From the NCBI GenBank assembly GCA_024760905.1, contig CM045729.1, positions 80,002,550 through 80,066,549 on the forward strand: a stretch of DNA of 64,000 nt. The letters are read 5' to 3'. Within the stretch, counting starts at the first letter, position 1. Each line of letters opens with the position of its first letter. Origin of the DNA: Plotosus lineatus (lineage: Eukaryota; Chordata; Actinopteri; Siluriformes; Plotosidae). This document shows, piece by piece, positions 53,398 to 63,992 of the stretch. The notes beneath the pieces are model-generated. The model saw only the letters and a program-made list of their open reading frames with translations. It searched no databases and was not told the DNA's origin. The position numbers and the translations under genes were made by a program.

Positions 53398-54833
53398 TTG
53401 AAAACTCGGGTAAATAATGCAGCCGTGAGCAGGGGCACAAACAAGTGCCTGCCCTCTCGCCGGTCCCAAGCCCGGAGAAATGCAGAGGGTTGCGACAGGA
53501 AGGGCATCCGGCGTAAAACTTTCGCCAAAATACAAACCATAAAGAGAAATCTCATACCGGATCGGTCGAGGCCTGGGTTCACAATGATCGCCATTGCTGT
53601 TAACCAACAGGGTGCTGGTGGAAATTGGACTACCGTTGGTCGAAGAAGGAGAGACGGGAGGCGTGTCCGTAAGCAGAGAGAGAAGAGGAGACGCATGAGT
53701 TTAGGACTGAGAGTAGGGACTTTGAATGTTGGAACTATGGCAGGAAACGGTAGAGAGCTGGCTGACATGATGCAGAGGAGGATGGTAGACATACTGTGTG
53801 TTCAGGAGACCAGGTGGAAAGGGAGCAAGGCGAGAAGCTTAGGAGCAGGGTTTAAGCTGTTTTTTCATGGTGTGGGTGGGAGGACAAATGGAGTAGGAGT
53901 CATCTTGAAGGAGGGGTTTGTCAGGACTGTTCTAGAAGTGAAAAGAGTGTCAGACAGTGTCAGTCAGAGTGATGAGTCTCAAGTTAGAAATTGAAGGTGT
54001 GATGTTCAATGTTGTTAGTGCCTATGCCCCACAGGCAGGATGTGAGCTAGAAGAGAAGGAGAGATTCTGGAGTGAGTTAGATGAAGTGATACAGATTACC
54101 CCCAGAGATGAAAGAGTGGTCATTAGTGCAGTCTTCAACGGACATGTTGGTGTAGGCAACAGAGGCGACGACGAAGTGATGGGCAGGTTTGGTATCCAGG
54201 ACAGAAACACAGATGTTGATAGATTTTCAAAAAGGATGAAAATTGCTACGGTGAATACTTTCTTCCAGAAGAGAGAGGAACATAGAGTGACTTATTAAAG
54301 TCAAGGTAGGATCACACAGGTAGACTACATCTTGTATTGGCGATGTAATTTGAAAGAAGTCAGTGACTGCAAAGTAGTAGTGGGTGAGAGTGTTGCCAAA
54401 AAACATAGGATGGTGGTGTGCAGGATGACTGATGGTGAGGAAGGTGAAGGCAAAGGCAGAGCAGAAGACAAAGTGGTGGAAGCTGAAAAAGGAAGAGTGG
54501 TGTCGTCTTCAATGAGGAGTTGAAACAGGCTTTGGGTGGTCAGGAAGTGCTTCCAGATGACTGGACAACTACAGCTAATGTGATCAGGGAGACAGGTAGG
54601 AGAGTACTTGGCGTGTCCTCTGGAAGGACAGTAGATAAGGAGACTTGGTGGTGGAATGAATAAGTGCAGGAGTGTGTACAAAAGACGACGTTAGCTAAGA
54701 AGAAATGTGAAATAGAGAGTACAGAGATACACAGCGTAAGGTGAAAGTAACGGTATCAATGGCCAAACAGAGGGCGTATGATGACTTGTATGCTCGGTTG
54801 GACAATAAAGAGGGAGAAAATTATGTATACAGG
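53398..54833 (+). mobile_element. RTE-A LINE copy with 5' UTR, endonuclease and linker
   Basis: 5' UTR 53430-53585 includes TCGCCGGTCCCAAGCCCGG and GACAGGAAGGGCATCC. It ends in the linker (KAKQRAYDDLYARLDNKEGE) at ~54833, where a Tc1 scrap begins; RT and tail are absent. Confidence 0.88.
53587..54298 (+). pseudogene. RTE-A N-terminus and AP-endonuclease
   Basis: The longest 5' coding part of the family in this window: MIAIAVNQQGAGGNW, a basic segment (GRRRRDGRRVRKQREKRRR), LRVGTLNVGTMAGN (catalytic Asn), MVDILCVQETRWKGSKA (catalytic Glu) and GVGVILKEGFV. After a shift near 53960 it continues NVVSAYAPQAG, VVISAVFNGHVG (Asp of GADFNGH replaced by Val) and GRFGIQDRNT, ending at a TAA at 54296-54298. 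Confidence 0.85.
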
Positions 54834-55235
54834 TTAATGTCTCATACAGAAAATAATGGACTATCACAATCTGTCTTCCATTCGACTTTTTCCCTTTTAC
54901 TCAGGAGTCGCCACAGCGAATCATCCGATTTGCACGTTTGATTTGGCAGAGGTTTTTATGTCGGATGCCCTTCCTGTCAACCCTTTTTTAGCAAGGGACA
55001 GAAACACGCTGACGGCTTTGCAGCCTACTCTTTACAAATGTCAGCAATGGTTCTTTTACATGCCTCTCACCATAGACAATGAGACATGGCCCGCCTTTGA
55101 TAACCCAGTTCGTGGCACTGAACCTTGTGGAGAGTGGGACTCTAACCCCCAACCTTTGGATCAGCGATCCAGTGCCCTATACCGCTAGACCACCACAATG
55201 AACTATCACTATGCTAATTTTTAGAAGGACTAATA
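54834..55235. mobile_element. Tc1-family end scrap carrying SINE copy G
   Basis: CATACAGAAAATAATGG on the left and AACTATCAC, ATGCTAATTTTTAGAAGGAC on the right join to the terminal sequence of the Tc1 family at 19558-19605 when the SINE is removed. Only this end of the transposon remains. Confidence 0.75.
54869..55196 (-). mobile_element. Full-length tRNA-Ser-like SINE with RTE-A tail (copy G)
   Basis: Flanked by AATGGACTATCACA (54855-54868) and AATGAACTATCACT (55197-55210). Minus strand: head with GGTCTAGCGGTATAGGGC and GGTTAGAGTCCCAC (B box mutated), RTE-A 5'UTR-like box GACAGGAAGGGCATCC (one base shorter) and RTE-A tail. A ~20 bp loss in the middle (CGTGGCACTGAACC). Confidence 0.88.
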
Positions 55236-55248
55236 AATATATCTATAT

Positions 55249-55559
55249 ACAGTAGGCCCTTGACATTCGCGGGGGTTCGGTTCCGGGCTCTCCCGCGAAT
55301 CGAGATAATCCGTGAGTTCTGTACCCCGAAGTAAAACCCCATGTATCATGTCACGAATGAGCAACTGGAAGTAAAATACCTATTACATACCTAGTACATA
55401 TCTATTACATGTGCTAAAATATGCTTCTTAAAAACATTCTACAGACAGTCTTACTCATGAATATTGTATGAATGTTGTAAAATATAGTAATGATTGAGAA
55501 ACTTCTCAATTTTTACTGTTATATTTATTGATGAAAATATAAACATTACACAGCATACA
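55249..55559. mobile_element. Tigger-type end fragment
   Basis: CAGTAGGCCCTTGACATTCG at 55249, then TTCGGTTCCGGGCTC, CGAATCGAGATAATCCG and AGTTCTGTACCCCG, the same order as 22073-22160. The second end is not seen; an RTE-A 5' UTR starts at ~55560. Confidence 0.78.
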
Positions 55560-57887
55560 CATAATGCAGCCGTGGGGGGGGGCACAAACCAATGTCTCTC
55601 CCTCACGCTGGTCCCAAGCCCGGATAAATGCAGAGGGTTGCGTCAGGAAGGGCATCTGGTGTAAAACAAATGCCAAATAAACTATGCAAATCACAAGAAT
55701 GACATACCGGATCGGTCGAGGCCCGGGTTAACAACGACCGCCATCAGTGCTGTCAACCAACAGGGTGCTGATGGAAATTGGACTACTGTTGGTCGAAGAA
55801 GGAGAGGCGGGAGGCGTGTCCGTTGCCAGAGAGAGAAGAGGAAAGGCATGAGGTCTAGGACTGAGAGTAGGGACTTTGAACGTTGGAACTATGGCAGGAA
55901 AAGGTAGAGAGCTGGCCGACATGATGCAGAGGTGGAAGGTGGACATACTGTGTTCAGGAGACCAGGTGGAAAGGTAACAAGGCCAGAAGCATAGGAGCAG
56001 GGTTTAAGCTATTTTATCACGGTGTGGATGGGAAGAGAAATGGAGTAGGAGTCATCTTGAAGGAGGAGTTTGTCAGGAATGTTCTAGAAGTGAAAAGATT
56101 GTCAGACAGAGGGATGAGTCTTAAGTTAGAAATTGAAGGCGTGATGGTCAATGTTGTTAGTGCTTATGCCCCACAGACAGGATGTGAGCGAGAAGAGAAG
56201 GAGAGATTCTGGAGGAGTTAGATGAAGTGATGCAGAGTACCCCCGGAGGTGAAAGAGTGGTCATTGATGCAGACTTCAATGGACATGTTGGTGCAGGAAA
56301 CAGAGGGGACGAGGAAGTGATGGGCAGGTTTGGTATCCAGGACAGGAACGCAGGACAGATGTTGGTAGATTTTGCAAAAAGGATGGAAATGGCTGTGGTA
56401 AATACTTTCTTCCAGAAGAGAGAGGAGCATAGAGTGACTTATAAAAGTGGAGGTAGGAGCACACAGGTAGACTACATCTTGTGCAGGCGATGTAATTTGA
56501 AGGAACTCCGTGACTGCAAAGTACTAGCGGGTGAGAGTGTTGCCAAACAGCATAGGATGGTGGTGTGCAGGATGATGCTGATGGTGACGAAGATGAAGAA
56601 GGTAAAGGCAGAGCAGAAGACAAAGTGGTAGAAGCTGAAAAAGGAAGAGTGTCGGGTTGTCTTCAAGGAGGGGTTTAAACAGGCTTTTGGTGGTCAGGAA
56701 GTGCTTCCAGATGATTGGACAACTACAGCTAATGTGATCAGGGAGACAGGTAGGAGAATACTTGGTGTGTCATCTGGAAGGAAAGTAGATAAGGAAACTT
56801 GGGGGTGGAATGAGGAAGTGCAGGAGTGTGTACAAAGGAAGAGGTTGGCAAAGAAGTAGTGGGACACAGGACTACAGGGAGACACAGCGTAAGGCAAAGG
56901 TAGCAGTGTCAAAGGCCAAACAGAGCGCATTTGATGACTTGTATGCTCGGTTGGAAAGTAAAGAGGGGGAAAATGATTTATACAGGATGGCACAGCAGAG
57001 AAATCGAGATGGGAAGGACATGCAGCAAGTTAGATTGATAAAGGACAGAGAGGGAAATGTATTGACTGATGACAGAAGTGTGCTGGGAAGATGGAAAAAG
57101 TACTTTGAAGAGTACTGAATGAGGAAAATGAGAGAGAAAAAAAAGAGTAGAAGGGGTGACCATTGAGGACCAGGAAGTAGCAAAGATTAGTAAGGGTGAA
57201 GTGAGGACGGCATTGAAGAGGTTGAAGAGTGGAAAGGCAGTTGGTCCTGATGACATACCAGTGGAGGTATGGAAGTGTCTAGGGGAGGTAGCAGTAGATT
57301 TTCTGACAAGAACATTCAACAAGGTCTTAGAGAGTGAGAGGATGCCGGAGGAAACGTGTGTTTGTGCCCATTTTTAAGAACAAGGGAAACATGCAGATTT
57401 GCGGCATCTACAGAGGTATAAAGTTGAGCCATACGATGAAGTTATGGGAAAGAATCGTGGAAGCTAGACTAAGGGCAGAGGTCAGCATTTGTGAACAACA
57501 GTTTGGTTTCATGCCAAGAAACAGCACCACAGATGCAGTGTTTGCCTTGAGGATGTTAATGGAGAAGTACAGAGAAGGTCAGAGGGAGCTGCATTGTGCC
57601 TTTGTGGATCTGGAGAAAGCATATGACAGGGTGCCGAGAGAGGAACTGTGGTATTGCATGAGGAAGTCTGGAGTGGCAGAGAAGTATGTTAGAGTGGTGC
57701 AGGACATGTATGAGAGATGTCAGACAGTGGTGAGGTGTGCTGTCGGTGTGACAGAAGAGTTCAAGGTGGAGGTGGGACTGCATCAAGGGTCAGCTCTCAG
57801 CCCCTTCTTGTTTGCTATGGTGATGGACAGGCTGACAGACGAGGTTAGACAAGATTCCCCATGGACTATGATGTTTGCAGATGACAA
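55560..57887 (+). mobile_element. RTE-A LINE copy with 5' UTR, truncated at the RT catalytic site
   Basis: 5' UTR from ATAATGCAGCCGTG, then the N-terminus (broken), endonuclease 56024-56631, linker 56640-57118 and RT 57156-57887 ending exactly at MMFADD. The next base belongs to the gypsy element. The 3' part and tail are absent. Confidence 0.88.
56024..57887 (+). pseudogene. RTE-A endonuclease-RT, copy 7
   Basis: Endonuclease pieces: GVILKEEFVRN, NVVSAYAPQTG, VVIDADFNGHVGAG, VDYILCRRC and [88 protein letters not shown] and MMFADD. Shifts near 56220, 57110, 57140 and 57350; stops at 56629-56631 and 56858. Confidence 0.85.
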
Positions 57888-57899
57888 ATGATAGCCTGC

Positions 57900-59830
57900 C
57901 ATCATTGGCCACCAGAAGCATTGAGCAGGAAGAGAGTTTGGTGGGCTCCGGGATGGCAGGCTAACTTTGAGGCGTGGGCCCACTGGAGTGCTGGGGTTCT
58001 GGCCGGCGGGGGAACATATAGTCGGCCTTGGGGGCACCCGACAGGCTCCGGTTCCCCCTGATGGGCGTTGTAAACTCGTCGTTCCACCTCCCATTGGGCT
58101 GCTCCAAGTATACAGGAGAGCAGGATGGTTTCCATGGCAGAGTCTTCACCCGAGGAGAACTGCCTGGAGAGAGCATCTGGCTTAGTATTCCTTGAGCCTG
58201 GTCGGTATGTCAGCGTGAAGTCGAACCTCCCCAAGTAGAGTGACCATCGTGCCTGACGGGAGTTCAACCACTTGGCCGTACGGAGGTAGGACAGATTCTT
58301 ATGGTCGGGCCAGACCATGAAAGGGTGAGCCGTTCCTTCCAGCCAGTGCCTCCACTCCTGGAGCGCCAAGACCACCGCCAGCAGCTTGCGATTCCCAGCA
58401 TCATAATTCCATTCCGCCAGGGACAAGTGACTGGAGAAGGCGGCGCATGGGTGGAACTTCTGGTCTGTGGGGGAGCGTTGGGAGAGGACCGCCCTCACCC
58501 CCGAGTCCAAGGCGTCGACTTCTACCATGAACTGCAGCTTGGGGACCACTGGAACGGGGTCTTGGGTGATGTCAACTGTGTGAGGGGGGCTGCTAGGTGG
58601 TTGTAGTCTCGCACGAACCGGCGGTAGAAGTTCGCGAACCCCAGCAACCTCTGCAGCCGTTTCCACATCCCTGGAGTCGGCACTCTGCCACTGCCTTCAC
58701 TTTCACCGGGTCTGGTCCTATCTGCCCCTTCTCCACGATGAACCCCAGGAACGAGACTGAGGGGACATGGAACTGGCACTTTTCTGCCTTCACGAACAAT
58801 CTGTTCTCCAGGAGCCTCTTTAGTACCATCCTCACGTGGCGAACATGTTCATCTTGGTCCCTAGAGAAGATCAGAATGTCGTCTAGGTATATGTATGCAA
58901 AGTTGTTCAGCATGTCCCTAAGCACATTGTTGACCAGAGCTTGGAAGACCGCAGGGGCATTGGTTAGTCCGAAGGGCATGACCAGGTATTCAAAGTGCCC
59001 CAGTGGCGTGTTGAAGGTCGTCTTCCACTCGTCCCCCTCCAGAATTCGGACTAAATGGTACGCATTTCTCAGGTCCAGCTTGGAAAAGACGGTGGCATCG
59101 TGGAGAGGGTTGAAGGCTGAGTTGATTGGGGGGGGGGTACTTATTTTTCACGGTGATCTGGTTCAGGCCCATGCAATAGATGCAGGGTCTCAGGGTCTTG
59201 TCTTTCTTTTCGACGAAGAAGAATCCCGCACCTACCGGGGAAGATGAGGGCCGAATGACACCTGCAGCCAGCGACTCATTGATGTATGCCTCCATGGCAT
59301 CTTTCTCCGGCTTAGAGGTTGTAGAGTCGCTGGGAAGGGAGCAAGGAACCTGGGAGTAGGTTGATGGCGCAGTTGTATGATCGATGAGGAGGTAAGGAGC
59401 TAGCCCAGTCCTTGCTGAAACCCTCTTGCAGGTCATGATATTCTTCTGGCATGCCAGCTAAGCCCAGATCCTCCAGGTCAACTGGGGTTTGTGAAGCTTG
59501 GGAGGGTACGGCTGCCATTAGGCAGTGCTGCAGACAGTAGTCGCTCCAGCCGCGTATGGTGAGGGTGCACCAGTCTATGTGGGGGATTGTGGGTCTGCAA
59601 CCAGGGCCATCCCAACACTAGGGGAGAGAGGCAGGGAGAACAAACAGTTCCAGTTATTCTTGGTGGTTACCTGACAACGTGAGCTTCACTGGCCTGGTCT
59701 TGTGCGTGACGCGGCGATGTGTCGGCCATCTATGGCCACCACCTCCTTGGGGGTATCGAGTTCCTCCACGGGTAGGTCGTGGAGCTCAACCATCCCCAAA
59801 TCAATAAAGTTAGTGTCAGTGCCAGAGTCA
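57900..59830 (-). pseudogene. pol of the gypsy element (protease, RT, RNase H, integrase start)
   Basis: Protease VFIDSGTDTNFIDLG (DSG active site, ~59830-59785). [34 protein letters not shown] (normally IDYRGLN), [18 protein letters not shown] and [11 protein letters not shown] (catalytic Asp pair intact, ~58890). RNase [39 protein letters not shown] (TDHK changed to PDHK) and [16 protein letters not shown]. Integrase: [14 protein letters not shown], ending at FWWP-like residues at 57905. Shifts near 59500, 59140 and 58690. Confidence 0.88.
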
Positions 59831-60858
59831 ATGAATACATCTACAGGATGAGAGTGTTGTGCGAATTGTGACGTACCTTGAACTCATAGGTGCTTCGGGA
59901 GTCGTGGAGGATCCTTTCGTTACTGTCGAGCTCTGCCGTGCGGGGCACTGGGCGAGGTAATGGCCCCTCTTGGCGCAGTAGATGCAGAAGCCGTCAGCCA
60001 GCCGCCGGTGCCTCTCTTCAGCCGTCAGTCTGGTGCGGTTCACCTCCATGGGTTCTTGTATCATTATCCCTTGGAGGGGGAAGTGCGAGGGAGTTTGAGC
60101 TGGGGTCCACTTCCGGGATCTATCCCTTTCCCTTAGCCGGGTGTCCAGTCTCTTGGACAAGGCGATTAATCCCTCCAGCGTAGTCGTCTTGTCTCAGGCC
60201 ACGAGCTCGTCTTTTAGTCGTTCATTGAGCCCCTGCAGGAAGGTCCCTTGAAGCGGGGGTGGTTCCAGCCGCTCTCAATGGCGAGAATCCGGAATCGGAT
60301 GGCGTACTTGGTCACCGACTGTGCATTTTGCCGGATTCATAGGAGCTAGGAGTTCTCCTCCTCCCCTTTCGCCGGATGATTGAACACCTTCATTTCTTGC
60401 ATGAACTGTTCTACCTGAGAGCATAATTCCGGGGTGTGGGTAGCGACTGCCAGCGCCCAGGACGAGGCTTGCTCCGTGAGTAAGCTCATGATGAAGGCGG
60501 TTTTAGCTTGATCTGTGGCATATATTAGCGGCTGCTGACCGAAGACGAGCGAGCACTGGTGGAGGAACTGTGTGCAGGAGCCAATCGCACCCGAATACCT
60601 GGCTGGCGTGGGGATGAGTGGTTCTTGGTGCGCGGGGAGTATCACTGGCGCTGGCACTGCTGCTGAAGTGGACGGTGAAGGGTGAGGGCTGGGGTTGTGG
60701 CAGCGAGGCGAGTGGCGATGGCGTCCATCCTTCCGCCGAGCTGTGCCAAGCTGGTGGTTATGTGCTGGAGATTATCCATCATTTGGTGCAGGGTGGAGTC
60801 GTGGACTCCCTGGTTGGATAAGGCCTGCCGGTGCTGGGCGGTCTCTCCTGGGTCCATG
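59828..60858 (-). pseudogene. gag of the gypsy element (capsid-like, CCHC)
   Basis: MDPGETAQHRQALSNQG at ~60858 followed by a coiled segment (LQHITTSLAQLGGRMDAI), then RYSGAIGSCTQFLHQCSLVF and AFIMSLLTEQASSWA (capsid-like block typical of Sushi/PEG10-type gag). After shifts, MEVNRTRLTAEERHRRL and a CX2CX4HX4C finger (CIYCAKRGHYLAQC) near 59960. Frame breaks near 60655, 60345 and 60170. Confidence 0.82.
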
Positions 60859-60875
60859 TTCGGATCAGAAGATTC

Positions 60876-61212
60876 TGTTGTGGTGGGAGTGTATGCATAG
60901 GACCCAAGGATGCAGGAGATCGAAGGAAGGTTCAACGATTTATTAAACATTAAGCACTGTCAATGACAAGAATACGAAAATCAAGAGAACTGGTCGAGCA
61001 CGAACAAGGGATCAGAGCGAACGTCGAGGAGCAGAGTCACTGAAACCAATCTTCTGACAGTGGAGAGGAGCATTCCACTCCCTTTTTATCGCTGGCTGCC
61101 GCTGATTGCAGATTAGGACCAGATGCACTCAGCTTGGTAACTCATCTACCGGCAACCTCACCAGCGCCTGCAATGAATTAAGGAAAGGTTACAGCCAGCA
61201 CAGACCATGACA
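60876..61212 (-). repeat. 5' LTR of the gypsy element (337 bp)
   Basis: Begins TGTCATGGTCTG and ends CCACCACAACA (minus strand). It contains a TATA-type CGATAAAAAGG (~61091-61081) and a poly(A) signal AATAAA (60944-60939). Directly inside, before the gag ATG at ~60858, no clear TGG-type primer-binding site is visible. Only one LTR exists in the window, so the 3' boundary cannot be tested by LTR comparison. Confidence 0.7.
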
Positions 61213-61340
61213 ATTAACACTGAAACAGAACTTTTAATGTGGGTTATTGCAGGAAACTTATGACAACATATTTTTATAGTTATTCTTCAATTAGATAAGT
61301 TAAATATAAAAAACAAACAAAAATTGCCAGTAATTAGAGC
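61213..61340. other. Short spacer
   Basis: AT-rich, nothing recognised. Confidence 0.5.
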
Positions 61341-62030
61341 AGGGGTAGTCCAAACCACAGCCTGGTGCCAAGTACACCCCGTGGTCCATTTTTAATCGGC
61401 CTGCAAGAAATTTTGCAAATAAAATAGAATATGGCCCACACTTCAACTTTTACCTGAGTGTAACTCTTAGTTTTCTTCTTAAAACTTCTTAGTTTTAACA
61501 CCAGGGGGCGCTTCAGTTGATTGAGGCAGTTGCTCCATCAAAAAGGACAATCGCAAGAAATTTTCCCCAAGTTACTAAACTTGGTAGAACTAAAGAAGCA
61601 AAAGGTAGAAAGTGAGTGCAGAAAATTTCAGACACAGTGGGAGTGTGAATATTTCTTGCTCCCACTGAGTGCAATGCCATTCCTACTTAAGGTGAGTAAA
61701 ATATATTCCACAGCACCTGTGTGTTAATACACATGCATGTGCAGGTACACATGTGACAAATATGAATAATGCACATAAATTCTGTCACTACCCTGCTTTT
61801 GTGCACCATTTTCTTATATGCGTTTTTCTTGTTAACACACAGAGTGCACATGCAAAGTCAGCCCGATCTCATCTGATGCAGATTTGCTCCTTAATCAAGT
61901 GGCATTTTTACAGATTTTTGACACGAGTGGCATCGAATCAGCACTGTGGCTCGATAGCCTGGTTTACATACCCAGCGCAGCTGATACCAGAATGATTTAT
62001 TAAAATTATATGCACTCCTGTTATTCAGTC
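61341..62030 (+). mobile_element. hAT (Charlie-like) transposon 5' end
   Basis: CAGGGGTAGTCCAAACCACAG followed by GCCTGG and GGCCTGCAAG resembles the CAGGGGTGTCCAAAC...GGCC terminus of hAT elements. The frame 61521-61692 contains KKQKVESECRKFQTQWECEYF, close to the N-terminus of GTF2IRD2/ZBED-type hAT transposases. The rest is not coding and no 3' inverted end is seen; the boundary at ~62030 is uncertain. Confidence 0.6.
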
Positions 62031-62330
62031 TAGTTCAGTCTGTTAGTGTTGATAACTGTTTCTAAAGAACGTTAATAGGTGTGTTGCTAAGCCTAATAAT
62101 TTAAATAACAAGCTTGAAATGTACCCATCCCATTTCCCCTTTATTATTCTTTCTCTGTACTGTGAGTCTTCTAACGAAGAAGAAATCTGAGAGTGCTGTT
62201 TTGAAAATGAACTACCAAAGCTTTTTTTTTTTTTTTTAAATAAATCACTAAAGAACCATTTGTGGAAAGCTGTGATGAAGGCAGTTTTGTCTTGAATTAT
62301 ATTCAACAATATAACATATGTGACCACTTT
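62031..62330. other. Unassigned spacer with T-run
   Basis: T-run at 62221-62236; no gene recognised. Confidence 0.5.
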
Positions 62331-62557
62331 TAGCCCCCGTTTCCATAGCGTGAAGTTCAACTTCCCCTGGATGGGATACTAATCCATCGCAGGTTACCTT
62401 CCCAGTATATTTTTACTGGTACCCATTTATACTGCTGGGTGAACAGAGGCACACTTGTGGTTGAGACCTTGCCCAGGGGTCTTAGCACAGTGAGGGTCTC
62501 AGTGGGATTCAAACTGACAACCTCCCGATCATGATCGCAGCACACTAACCACTCTCT
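62331..62557 (-). mobile_element. tRNA-derived SINE (different family)
   Basis: The minus strand reads GTGGTTAGTGTGC (A-box side), TCAGTTTGAATCCCACTGAG (B box), CCCTGGGCAAGG, AATGGGTACCAGTAAA and CCTGCGATGGATTAGTATCC, a series common in fish SINEs. The sequence differs from the tRNA-Ser-like family. Confidence 0.68.
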
Positions 62558-62989
62558 GAATCACCACCTTATCATGGTGGAAGGGTTTGCGTGACCTAAT
62601 GATTCTCGGAGCTTTGTTGTCGGAGACATAATGCCCCTGGTAGGGTCACCCAAGGCAAACAGGTCCTGGGTGAAGGTCCAGACGAAGTGCGATTCAGAAG
62701 ACCCCATGAAGCAGTCTCCCTTGGCAGTCTCCAAGGAAGCAGTCTCCCTTGCCCGGACACCGGGGTTCCCTCCTGGAGCCAGGCCCGGGGGAGGGGCTTG
62801 AAGGCGAGCGCCTGGTGGTTGGGCTTCTGCCCATGGAGCCTGGCCGGGCCTAGCCCGAAAAATAGACATGGGTCCGCTCTCCCATGGACCTACCACCCGT
62901 GGGAGGAGTTTTAGGGGTCGGGTGCAGTGTGAGTTGGGTGGCAGCTGAAGGCATGGGTTCTGTCAGACCAATCCTCGGTTACTTACTCT

Positions 62990-63513
62990 GACCCTCGGGA
63001 CATGGAATGTCACCTCTCTGATGGGGAAGGACCCTGATCTGGTGCGTGAGGTGGAGAGATACCGACTAGATATAGTCGGACTCACCTCGACACACAGCTT
63101 GGGCTCTGGAACCATCCATCTCGAGAGAGGATGGACCTTATTCTATTCTAGAGTTGCTCATGGGGAGAGGCGGCGAGCCGGTGTGGGTATTCTTGTTGCC
63201 CCCCCGTCTCGATGCCCAAATGTTGGGGTTCTCCCTGGTTGACGAAAGGGTAGCTTCCCTCCGTCTTTGGGCGGATGCACCAAATGACAGTTCAGAGTAC
63301 CCACCCTTTTTGGAGTCTTTGGGGGGATGGGGGGTGTTGGAGAACGCTCCCTCGGGAAACTCACTCATTGTCTTGGGAGACTTCAACGCCCATGTGGGCA
63401 ATGATAGTGTGACCTGGAAGGGTGTGATCGGTAGGTACGGCCTCGTCAGTCTGAACCCGAATGGTGTTCCGTTGTTGGACTTCTGTGGTTGTCACAGGTT
63501 GTCTATTACGGCG
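62990..63513 (+). pseudogene. Rex3 AP-endonuclease, N-terminal two-thirds
   Basis: TWNVTSLMGKDPDLVREVERY (Asn block), [15 protein letters not shown] (Thr at the usual Glu-bearing region, as in other Rex3 copies I recall), [40 protein letters not shown] and [17 protein letters not shown] (Asp/Asn block). A frameshift lies near 63150. The Asp-His end is deleted. Confidence 0.85.
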
Positions 63514-63992
63514 TTGAGAGGTTCTGGTTTGGTGGCCATCGGATCTCGTCTCTGCTTTTTGCAGATGATGTTGTCCTTTTGGCTTCATCAAGTCGGGACC
63601 TCCAGCTCTCATTGGAGCAATTCGCATCCGAGTGTGAAGCAGCCGGGATGAGGATCAGTACCTCCAAGTCTGAGGCCATGGTTCTCAGTCGGACAAGGGT
63701 GGAATGCACCCTCCATGTCAGGAATAAGGTCCTGCCCCAAGTGGAGGAGTTTAAGTATCTTGGGGTCTTGTTCACGAGTGAGGGAAGGATGGAGCGAGAG
63801 ATCGACAGACGGATCGTTGCAGCCTCTGCTGTTAAGCGGTGCCGGTACCGGTCCGTCGTGGTGAAGAAACAGCTGAGCTGCAAGGTGACGCTTTCAATTT
63901 ACCAGTCAATCTACGTTCCAACCCTCAGCTATGGTCCCGAGCTTTGGGTAATGACCAAAAGAACAAGATCACGGATCCAAGTGGCTGAATGA
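63514..63992 (+). pseudogene. Rex3 RT end and C-terminal domain
   Basis: [18 protein letters not shown] (Asp pair intact), ISTSKSEAMVLSRT, FKYLGVLFTSEGRM and SIYVPTLSYGPELWVMT. A TGA at 63990-63992 (VAE then stop) comes from a 1-base loss relative to the copy at 17 kb (AAEMSFL). Confidence 0.85.

Larger units (their letters stand above)
57888..61212 (-). mobile_element. Ty3/gypsy (Sushi-like) LTR retrotransposon, one LTR, 3'-truncated
   Basis: Order on the minus strand: LTR (61212-60876), gag, protease, RT, RNase H and the first part of integrase (H-H of the HHCC finger), then cut at 57888 by the RTE-A junction. Chromodomain end and 3' LTR are missing. Many frame breaks. Confidence 0.88.
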
